From Siphonodentalium dalli (Eukaryota > Mollusca > Scaphopoda > Gadilida > Siphonodentaliidae), in assembly GCA_032622095.1 (NCBI GenBank), contig CP136061.1, positions 82,994,324-83,058,323 on the forward strand: a stretch of 64,000 bases of DNA, written 5' to 3'. The notes under the pieces were generated by a model. It made no database searches. It saw only the letters and a program-made list of their open reading frames with translations, and was not told the origin of the DNA. This document shows positions 21,521-33,500 of the stretch, piece by piece. The first letter of the stretch is position 1, and each line of letters starts with the position of its first letter. The translations under genes and the position numbers were made by a program.

Positions 21521-24500
21521 CTGGAAATTAAAAAACTCTTGTCAACTAAATATTGATTGTCGAAATATCAAACTTATTTGGCTTATATGGTAGAAATGCG
21601 TTTAACATTAAAGAGGCTACCACCGCCCCATTTTTTCTCTCACGCCGGATTCCTCTTATCATGACTGATTCCAACTGCATAACTGGATAACATTTACAGC
21701 AAAATTCAACAATTCAGTCAGATTGTTGCGCTTTCCAAATCAAGTAAATACACAGATATTAATTAATAAGTTCAACAAGGTCAACACCAATATTATTAGG
21801 CCAAAGTATTAGCAGATATATGCGAAGCTGCCAATGAGAGACTCGAATATATAAGATAATGCATTGGCACAGGGTTTTCACAACATTTCATGAAGCTCAG
21901 TCACGGAAAGGTTTAATAAGGTAGAACATTTTGAACAATGTAGTTTTCTCAAAACAATTATGCATATACCCTATTCCTTATTGTCAGATTCATATACAAT
22001 AATTCATATACCCGTATTCCTTATTGCCAGATGCATATACACTAATTCATATACCCGTATTCCTTATTGTCAGATTCATATACAATAATTAATATAACCG
22101 TATTCCGTATTGTTAGATTCATATACAATAATTCATATACCCGTATTCCTTATTGTCAGATTCATATACAATAATTCGTATACCCGTATTCCTTATTGTC
22201 AGATTAATATACAATAATTCATATACCCGTATTCCTTATTGTTAGATGCATATAAAATAATTCATATACCCGTATTCCTTATTGCTAGATTCATAAAAAA
22301 TCTAAAAAATCATATACCCGTATTCCTTATTGCTAGATTCATATAAAACAATTCATATACCCGTATTCCTTATTGCTACATTCATATACAATAATTCATA
22401 TACCCGTATTCCTGATTGTTAGATTCATATAAAATAATTCATATTCCCGTATTCCTTATTGCTACATTCATATACAATACTTCATATACCCGTATTCCTT
22501 ATTGCTAGATTCATATAAAATAATTCATATACCCGTATTCATTATTGTTAAGATTCTTCTATTGGATTCTGGATTCCATGTCTTTTAAAATCCGGATTCT
22601 GGATTTCATGGGGTGGGGTGGCATTTCAGGCAAATTAAGACTCATTATTCGAGCTTAAAACTTGGGTTGAAATCAAATGTTAATACTCTATGTAGAAGGA
22701 GGTCCCAATAGGGTGAATTCGGTGATGCTGTCCCCGCACAGCCGGATAGCATCACCAGATCCACCCTATATGAACCTCATTCTACTTACGCCTCATATCC
22801 TGGGTCTACAGTCTCAAATTGACATTGGTTTTAATTACTTTTCCCTACTGTTCAGGTTGTGTGCCCCCTAATCTGGAGATGATAAAACGCATAATTGAGG
22901 TGACTAATGGACGAATATCAACAGCTTCAACTGGGGAACTTCAATCTTATCCCAGGTCTCCCATATGTTGAGGCTTATGCATAATGAGGTCCCCATAGGG
23001 TGAATTTGCTAATTCTGTAAATGTCAGCCACACTATATCCAGGCTTGTAAAGGACATCAATTTGCTTTTGTCCTGTTCAAAAATATATTGGTTTTAATTG
23101 TTCAGTTTGTTGAGAATATGGTTCCAGACATTTTCAGAATGAGGTCACAAGAGGGTGAATTTAGTTACCCTACCCCACACAGCGCACTAGCGTCAACATA
23201 TCCAATCTCTGGGGACTTCATTCTGATTAGGCCTCATCATCTCTGGAGAGTTTCGTTAAATAAACAGGTTTTATTCAGAAAGTTTCTTTTTCTTATTAGT
23301 TTTAGTTTCACTATATTCCTAAATTGTCAGACGACACCGAGGTGCCCAATTGGGTGCACATCACAGTCTTCACCATTTGGGTACTTAAAAATGTGTCTAT
23401 GTCTCCCATTGCAGATGAGGCCATGCAGATTGAGGTACTTAGATGATGAATTTGGTGACTAAATTTACCCTCTGGGTACCTCATCTACAAATGTCTGGCA
23501 CCATATTATCAGACTTGATTGTATTACATTGTATCAAAGATAGTGTATCTCTTTATATCACATTATATCAAAGATAGTGTATCTCTTTCGTACCACAATT
23601 AAAACGACAACATTTTCATTAATAAGAACGATTTCAAGACTACAATTGCTTTTGTGTGAATAAAATACAAATATAACTGAATATTGGGTATTATTTGTCT
23701 ATAAAGGCTTAAGGATGGTCTATCTCTTTGTAACCATGTGTTATATAGTTAGCGGGTATACATATGGTCTATCGCTTTATAAACATGTGTTATATAGTTA
23801 GCGGGGTATAAAGATGGTCTATCTCTTTGTAAACATGTGTTATATAGTTACCGGGGTATACAGATGGTCTATCTCTTTGTAAACATATGCTATATAGTTA
23901 CCGGGATATAAAGATGGTCTATCGCTTTGTAAACATGTGTTATATAGTTACCGGGGTATAAAGATGGTATATCTCTTAGTAACCATGTGTTATATAGTTA
24001 GCTGGGTATAAAGATGGTATATCGCTTTATAAACATGTGTTATATAGTTACCGGGGTATAAAGATGGTCTATCTCTTTGTAAACAGATGCTATATAGTTA
24101 CCGGGATATAAAGATGGTCTATCTCTTTGTAAACATGTGTTATATAGTTACCGGGGTATAAAGATGGTCTCTCTCTTTGTAAACATGTGTTATATAGTTA
24201 CCGGGGTATAAAGATGGTCTATCTCTTTGTAAACATGTGTTATATAGTTACCGGGGTATAAAGATGGTATATCTCTTTGTAAACATGTGTCATATAGTTA
24301 CCGGGGTATAAAGATGGTCTATCTCTTTGTAGACATATGCTATATAGTTACCGGGATATAAAGATGGTCTATCGCTTTGTAAACATGTGTTATATAGTTA
24401 CCGGGGTATAAAGATGGTCTATCGCTTTGTAAACATGTGTTATATAGTTACCGGGGTATAAAGATGGTCTATCTCTTTGTAAACATGTGTTATATAGTTA

Positions 24501-27500
24501 CCGGGGTATAAAGATGGTCTATCTCTTTGTAAACATGTGCTATATAGTTACCGGGGTATAAAGATGGTCTATCGCTTTATAAACATGCGTTATATAGTTA
24601 CCGGGGTATAAAGATGGTCTATCTCTTTGTAAACATGTGGTATATAGTTACCGGGGTATAAAGATGGTATATCTCGTTGTAAACATGTGTTATATAGTTA
24701 CCGGGGTATAAAGATGGTCTATCTCTTTGTAAACATGTGTTATATAGTTACCGGGGTATAGAGATGGTCTATCTCTTTGAAAACATGTGCTATATAGTTA
24801 GCGGGATATAAAGATGGTCTATCTCTTTGTAAACATGTGTTATGTAGTTACCGGGGTATAAAGATGGTCTATCTCTTTGTAAACATGTGCTATATAGTTA
24901 CCGGGCTATAAAGATGGTCTATCGCTTTGTAAACATGTGTTATATAGTTAGCGGGGTATAAAGATGGTCTATCTCTTTGTAACCATGTGTTACATAGTTA
25001 GCGGGGTATAAAGATGGTCTATCGCTTTATATACATGTGTTATATAGTTAGCGGGGTATAAAGATGGTCTATCTCTTTTTAAACATGTGTTATATAATTA
25101 GCGGGGTATAAAGATGGTCTTTCTCTTTGTAAACATGTGTTATATAGTTACCGGGTTATAAAGATGGTCTATCTCTTTGTAAACATATGCTATATAGATA
25201 CCGGGATATAAAGATGGTCTATCGCTTTGTAAACATGTGTTATGTAGTTACCGGGGTATACAGATGGTCTATCTCTTTGTACACATATGCTATATAGTTA
25301 CCGGGGTATAAAGATGGTCTCTCTCTTTGTAAACATGTGTTATATAGTTACCGGGGTATAAAGATGGTCTATCTCTTTGTAAACATATGTTATATAGTTA
25401 GCGGGGTATAAAGATGGTCTATCGCTTTGTAAACATGTATTATATAGTTATCGGGGTATATAACATTAAATGTGAATCGAAGACTCCTGTCCGAATATGC
25501 TTCTATCGATTAATATTGATTGTACTTCGAATATGTTCTGGTCCCAAAACGCGTGGTTGATTAGCTAACGAACTAAAGTGGTTACTGTTAACAAGGACCA
25601 CACATTTTATTGTGTCATTTTGTGACAAATAAACGTTAATTAGACTCATTATCGTTAACAACTATGTAATAAAACAATACAAACAATATATCGGGGACAT
25701 TCTCCGGTCGGGACCTAACTATGGGAACACCCTAATGATCTCTATATATATATGGTATCACCTGAATGGTCTGTTCTAAAATAGAACAAGAAATGACTCC
25801 ACTTAATCATCTAATTTTATAATAAAATATTCGAAATAACATCAATACTAGTTGACAGAAGCGTTTCCGGACACCGATCTTCAATTCATATTTATTACAT
25901 GTATTTTAAACCCACGAAACTATTTCAGAATGTTTGTATGAAGAGATAATCCATCTTTAATAAAGTAATCCCTCTTGGCACACTGAATATTTTCATGAGA
26001 TGTATTATCTAAAAATAGCCATGTTTACTCTCCCTGGAATATGATAAGAAATTCTAAATAATGTTGATATCAATTGTTTTATGGTGCCCATATTCAGAAT
26101 GAGCAATGGGTGATGACATAGTGTCCTGGGCCGCAAACAAGGTACCCTGCCTTGCTTGCCGGAAGCTTATATTCTGCTAATGATGAACAGACATTCTACC
26201 TTCAGAGCAGTTTTAGCCAGTCAAAAATAAAAATAGTATAGATAAAATTGTAGAGAACCCTGAATATCATAAATGTCTTACACCATGGTGTCCACTTACA
26301 AGGCACAGCATGTGCAACGTTAAATCCTACACGCAGTCGTGACCATCTTATTTTGTTTATATAATCATCGGAGGTGTCGTTGTTGTCGGCGAGAGGTGCC
26401 GATTCCTCCGAGATCGCGGCGGGCGCACAAATTGCTATAATTTACAGATTCCCACGTTATCATAACAGCTATACGTTTATATCTCCGTGGCTGATATTTT
26501 AGTAGGGTACCTTGTTTGCGGGCCCAGGACACTGTGGCATCAACCATTGCTCATTCTGAATACGGGCACGCGTCTTCATTTCATATTTAGTATTTTAAAC
26601 CCACGAAACTATTTCAGAATGTTTATATGAAGAGATACTGCATCTTTAATAAAGTACTCCCTCTTGGCACACTGAATATTTTCATGAGATTTGTTATCTA
26701 AAAATAGCCATGTTTACTCTCCCTGGAATATGATAAGAAATTCTAAATAATGTTGATATCAATTGTTTTATGGTGCCCATATTCAGAATGAGCAATGGGT
26801 GATGCCATAGTGTCATGGGCCCGCAAACAAGGTACCCTGCCTTGCTCACTGGAAGCTTACATTCCGCTAATGATGAACAGACATTCTACCATCAGAGCAG
26901 TTTTAGCCAGTCGAAAATAAAAATAGTATAGATAAAATTGTAGAGAACCCTGAATGTCATAAATTGCTTACACCATGGAGTCCACTTACAAGGCACAACA
27001 TGTGCAACTTTAAATCCCACACGCAGTCGTGGCCATTTTATTTTGTTTATATAATCATCGGAGGTGTCGTTGTTGTCGGCGGGCGTACGAATTGCTATTA
27101 TTTACAGATTCCCACGTTATCATAACAGCTATACGTCTATATCTCCGTGACTGATATTTTAGTACGGTACCTTGTTTGCGGGCCCAGGAACTGTGGCATC
27201 AACCATTGCTCATTCTGAATACGGGCTCCATAAAACTAAATAATGTTGATATCAATTGAAGCTTTTTCCGGACAGGTATCCTAGATTCTTGTTTATTATT
27301 TAACAATTCCGTGACTGGGGCTTCCTGAAATTTTGTGAAAACCCTGTGCAAATGCATTCCGTTGTATATACACGTCTCCCATAGGGAGCTTGGCATATAT
27401 ACGATAATACATTGGCCAACAATGTTACCGTGATCTTATAAGCCAGTGTCTTCTCTTATATATGCGAAGTTCCCTATGGGAGACTTGCATATATGAGAGA

Positions 27501-30500
27501 ATACACTGCCACAGGATATTTAATGGTGCACAAGAGCAGCACCCACCATGAAAGGGTTAAGATCTCGGGAATCTACACAACACTTGTTAGGAAGACATAA
27601 ACCATTTGTAACAGTTGTGAAATAATAAATAATTCTATAATAAACGCTCTCATAATTAGCCCCTAAACACGGCCTCATTCTTTTTAATAAGACACAAGTG
27701 TATTATTGGCACGACCAGTGACGAACATATAGATCAATGTTATTATTATGTTAATTAGAATATGGCTATGACATTTCTTTGTGTTGGGTTACTTAGTATT
27801 GACTGTGAGATAAACGTTGGTAATAAGGGTGCTTGAACAATTTTGTCAATGTGGAAAAATACTTTTAAAATGGAACTATATTTGTTCTTGAAGGGGTCTT
27901 TACTTCCTTTTTGGTCGTGATAAGGAAATCAATATTAATTTGTTTTAACCCCAGCCGTTTTGAAATTGTTTTTCCTGGCTAAAATGTTAATCTCGTCCAC
28001 CAATTAAAATCGAGTTTAGTGCAATCGTTTAAAGGTACTCAATCCGATAAAACTCCTCTCAATTACTATTTCAATGGCTTCGGGGGTCAAAAATATTTGA
28101 TTCGAGTCGAGGAAGTCACCCATCAAAGCTCATATTTGTTAGATATCGATTTTAGAAATCTATTATTTTTCATTATCGGGAATACTATCTGGCCCAGAAC
28201 TCAGTCAAAATTGGGTTAAAATTACCACTTGATTTTAGAGTTATCCATCCTTGTCTGTTTGAATAGATTTGGAGTACACATCCAGAGCAGATTACGGCAG
28301 TTATTAGTACTCATCTCGAGTTAATAACAAATTTCAAAAATCAATATCTAATAGCTTTGTTTGATGGGTTCCTCGACTCGAATCAAATATTTTTTACCCC
28401 CAAAGCCAAAGAAATAGTAATATAGGACCCTCTGATCGGATTGTTGTTGTTGGAATCTGTTGAGGTGGGGACCCTCTTTACGGATTGAGTACCTTTAATA
28501 AATGATGTATACAATTAATTATTAATTATTAGAGATCATCTATTTATTACTTGTTGGTGTGCGATCGCATTTCCGGTATTGCAAAGCACGCTGGTCATCC
28601 TATAATCCTGCGTAGCGGGCAAAACTCATAAAAACCTCTGCGGGCAAGTTACGCTTTTAGTTTTGCTTTTGCCGGTATAATTCCTGATTCACATGGTGTT
28701 TGATGGACCCAACATCTAACAATTGTTGACAGATGGAAGAATACGGATCAATTTGGTCACAGAATGACCGATGGGTGACGAGAATAAACATTCCATAATT
28801 CAATATTGTGTGCTTTTGAATATAATGGTCCCAATTGAAGCAAATTTGAATAATGTTGAAAACGTTCCATTGATATAGATATCTTAGGAAGCTAAATCTT
28901 CATTTCCAGCAATATTTGCTGAATTTATGTGAGAGAAAAAATCGAATAATTTTTATGGCACTTCCAATTGTTTGAATAAAACCCGTTACGGGTTCGTTTG
29001 AAGCCTGCAGCACGGTTTAATGCCACCCGCTACGGGGTTTACTTAATTTTTGTACGGTAAGTTTGGAAAGACTTAATAATACGGGTTAGTGGATTGATAT
29101 TCGGGGAGCTTACTTTTAAAACATGTCAATAGATGATTATGTCAGACAACTATAGCTTCATGCATGTAACCAATAGTTCGATTATTGCAAATTTTGATGG
29201 ATCAAAGTCGAATTAATCTTGAAATAAGGAATGCACCTAGGCTTAGATTAAGTTTGTCTGAAGAAGGTTATCTGAATTATCCCCAGACTTCTGTCACAGT
29301 CTACATAGTCGCTTCCCCATATATAGGGGGGATTTTCTAACACTACTATTAAATCCACCACTTGAAACTAATTAAACCAACATGCATGGTTGTGGGAAAT
29401 TTAATCATATGCACGCCCGCTTCGCGTTTACTTACCCTCAGCGGGGAATGTAGGATGACCAGCGTGCAATATATTCTACCAGTCATGTTTCTCTAAGAAA
29501 GTAGCTAATCAGTAGCTAATGTAGCTAACACCGACAGTGATGGAACTATGTGACCTGGTCGAAATATGGATATTCAAACATGAGTATGAATTGCTGAACG
29601 TACATGGTGGGCGGACAAACTACGTCATGGGGCAGTGCGCCCGTCACCGTTTTCGAGTATAGATAGCATTCCACATCCCATGCAGAATCTCCAAATTATA
29701 TAAATTGCTGATCACCAGCTGAATCGAAATTTAGCGAATGAAGCGACATAACTCTATCTTTACGGATTAAACATAACTAACCTCTAATATAATGTTGTAC
29801 AACTTTTACAAAATCGGCGTGGATTTTTGATGAATCATATTCTGAGGCATTCTGTAGGACATTGTCAAAATTTGGGCTAAATTGGAGTTATGAGTAAAAA
29901 GTTTTAATGAACGAAAAGTGTGACCGAGCTACAAATACTGGTTTATATATACAATGATACTCACCTGAATATATCTGAGAATGCCTCTGGCATTGACTTC
30001 AAAATATATGGAACACCGTGTTTCTCACATAGTGATCGAACCAATGGTGTGACCTTATGCAGATTGTGCCTCGGCATCGTGGGGAAGAGACTGCAACACA
30101 TAAAAAGACAAGAGTTAACTTTTCTGAGTAGCGTACGGTTCTTGTTTATTATTGTTATGTGGTTCTAGCGGAGTGAAAATAGTCCTTGAATCCCTCGAGA
30201 GGAGAAAACTCATACGCTACTCAGCACAGTTGACTCTTGCGTTTAGTATATTCGCTATACCAGTTTGTTGTGACCCAGACCACAATGAAACACACGGTTA
30301 GACCTAATGCGTTCTTAACCCTTTACACAACAGAACGGCCCTGTGCCAATGCATTCTCTTATATATGCGAGTCGACCATAGGTCGCCTCGCATATATAAG
30401 AGAATGCATTGGCTTAACACATATTAAAAATGATAAAATTGTCAAAGAATGTAGAAAAATATTATTAAAATTGTTTAAAAATGTAAGAAAAACGCATGAC

Positions 30501-33500
30501 GCAGTTCTGAGAGTAGGATACATCTTGAGAATAGGATCTTCTGGAAGTGGGGGTATGATTTATATTTTCATGTAAAAAGTTGATGAAAATATAATAAATA
30601 AAATTAATGCTTTCTGAGCTACCTCCATCATCACCTGAAGAGATCCTCATAAAAATAATAGAGTGCCTGTTCACGCCGAATCTTCCGGGACTTAATTCAA
30701 AGCTCCATCTCCCATTTATTTTCAATTAACAATTTAGATAGTGTTATATTTAAAGCGCCACGAGTCGTTCGCAATGTGAATAGAAATGTACTGGTATTTC
30801 GCTGTTCAACTGACAAATAACAACTTGTATGAATCGTATATACCGTATCGGTATATAGCATAAAAAAAATCTGTTTCTTGAGGTGTTACAATATAATATA
30901 GTATATATTACATATTATAGTATAAAATTGATTCATTGGAATGCGTGACTCATATCCTTCATTTGTATAATTTCGCCTGAGAGTGAACATCTGTATGTTA
31001 TCCAAGTACTGTTCGAGTCTGTATCGTGCTATTTCACCGACAGAAACAGTGAAAAAAGCTAAATATATATTCCGCATCATTGACACCCCAATCTCCCATT
31101 GCAGCATCGATCTGCAAATTTGACACATGCAATTCTGGTGGATCCCACACTTGATGGCGGATAGCCTGTTTGTGACCGCACTGTAGGCTAGACCATTTTA
31201 AGATTACTCAAATATATTTTTTTGCTAGGCTGAGAAATATTCAAAACGTATTAAACTTCAATTGAAGTCGATATCTGGCAACAGAAACCTCCCATCAACT
31301 GGCCGGAACTAAATATTGTTCGCTTAGCAATCGAATAAAGAAAGATCAAATTCTCACATCGGACAAAACATCTTTTAAAAAAAGTAGCTAATGCCGACGT
31401 ATAGTGTTGTAACTGTAGCGGTCTTGGCAGTCCTGGGAATTCAAACAGAGTTCCGGCGAATCTGCTGACCGTGAACACTACCCACTGCATCAAACTGCAT
31501 CCCCTCGACCATACTCATTTCATTCCACACCCCATGCACATCCACAACAAAATGAACACCCATTACTTATATTCACACTCAACTGGCAACTTAGAATAGC
31601 ATACAACGACCATCTACAATGAAACTTTGTTGCGTACACCTAACAGCAAAGCAAGTTGACGTGTGTGTGCGATGTCACGCGTCACTTCCTACGAATGAGT
31701 GTATACATAAGTGTAAATACGATCTTTGAGAAACGCGTTTGATCGCAGGTTTCAACTTAGATGTGATCAAAATTTGGTCTAAATTGGATATGCGGTTGAA
31801 ATGTTATAAACGTGCAAAAAGCGTGACAGAGTTACATGCAGACATATTATATTAAGATGTTGCATGACATTTAAATAATGAACTCTAAACCAGTCGTTAA
31901 GATGCACGTGAACCAATCATTAAGATGACACGTGCACCAGTCATTAAGATGACCCAGTCATTAAAATGACATGTGAACCATCCATTAAGAACGTATACTT
32001 ACTGATGTTCTATTTGGAAGTTTATATGACATGTAAACCAGTCATTAAGATTAACTGTGAACCAGTCGTTGAGATGACACATGAAACAGTCATTAAAATA
32101 ATGAACTGTAAAACAGTCATTAGCATGGCATGTAAGCCAGTGATTAAAATTAACTGTGAATCAGTTCTTAAGATGACACATGAACCAGTCACTAAGATGA
32201 CATGTCAACCTGTCATTAAAATGAACTGTGCACCACTCGTTAAGCATGTAGACTTACTGGTGTTCTATTTGGAAGTTTAGATGACCTGTGAACCAGTCAT
32301 TGAAGAAAGACTTCTCGACGTTACATGTAGCATGCAGCTGTAGAGCCAGCCAAGACTTGTCTGCGACGTCTTCTTCGATGTGCATTGGAATGTGGTTTGA
32401 CTGACTCACATATGTGAACCAAATGCTCTGTATCATCCTGTAATTAACCAATCAAATAGCTCACCCAATGTTATAATAAACTAGGTTACTGCATTTGGGA
32501 TGCGATTTGACTGACTCACCCATGTGAACCAAATGCTCTGCACCACCCTGTAATCAACAAATAAAATGTTATAATAAATAAAAGGTCACAGACCAAACTG
32601 TAGCCGACAAAGATGGCAAATTTGAAGGACTTTTGGGTTTAGTTTCCGATACTACAGACTGTAGAAGGAATTGATTACACCAGTATGACACAAAGTACAT
32701 ATTCACTAAGTGTGTTGCACATCTTCAATGTGTCGAAAAGGGTCAGTAATTCTAAAATAAAAAACATAAAACATTTCTATGCCGAAAGATGGCAATAACT
32801 CCGCCAAATGACTCCTCCCACCACCTGAATTAGACAAATCTCCCCTGTTGACGGAATGCCATTTGAACCGATCTCCTTGGGTCAGTTTGGATTGCAATCT
32901 TCCAATCTGGTGCCCAACCTACCCCGACCCCTAAGGTTTGAACATTTCCAACTCATGGCCAATTCAGTTCCAAATTTGGCAGAATGTAGGAAAATGTGCG
33001 ATATTTTGGTCTAAAAATACCAAATTATCCACTAATTACTGGTTGATAATTTTGAACAAAGATGAGTCATTATGAATAGAAAACGAATGCAATAAACAAA
33101 CAAAGGGAGGCTTACAAAACATAACTAGACCATCATTTTTATCTCAGTGACTTACCGCATGGCTTCAAAGTGGAAGAATGCCCATCCAAATCCAAGAAGA
33201 GGTGTAGTTAAACCAAATATCCGCACAAGACCTGCAGTAGCTATAACAAGTTCCTGAAACAAACAATATACAACTAGGTCACAATATACAACTAGGTCTC
33301 AATATACAACTATGTCTCAATATACAACCTAGGTCACAATATACAACCTAGGTCACAACAATAACAGCATGAAACAAACAATATACAACTAGGTCACAAC
33401 AATAACAGCATGAAACAAACAATATACAACTAGGTCACAACAATAACAGCCTGAAACAAACAATATACAACTAGGTCACAGCAATAACAGCCTGTTTTAC

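Larger units (their letters stand above)
21521..29964 (-). other. Desaturase intron 11 (8.4 kb)
   Basis: Filled with non-coding repeats: the 43-bp and 50-bp satellites, foldback hairpins, a family M terminus, a tandemly duplicated 0.69-kb unit with TIRs, palindromic hairpins, a TTAA-flanked TIR element and an 0.88-kb TIR element. No alternative coding exon was recognised. Confidence 0.85.
30091..32257 (-). other. Desaturase intron 10
   Basis: Contains an imperfect inverted repeat (AAGAGTTAAC...AGTAGCGTACG near 30108 and CATACGCTACTCAGC...GACTCTTG near 30212-30239), a family P hairpin, unassigned AT-rich sequence (about 30520-31860) and the exon 10-derived array (31870-32257). Open frames at 30886-31128 and 31251-31493 have no recognisable domain. 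Confidence 0.75.

Noticed and set aside
21962-25460. Regular direct repeats suggestive of a CRISPR array
   Set aside because: Units are contiguous without unique spacers and the context is clearly eukaryotic.
26520-26560. GCATCAACCATTG considered as the terminal desaturase exon
   Set aside because: Reading frame and context do not match the FADS C-terminus; it belongs to the end of a TIR element. The real exon was found at 21460-21520.
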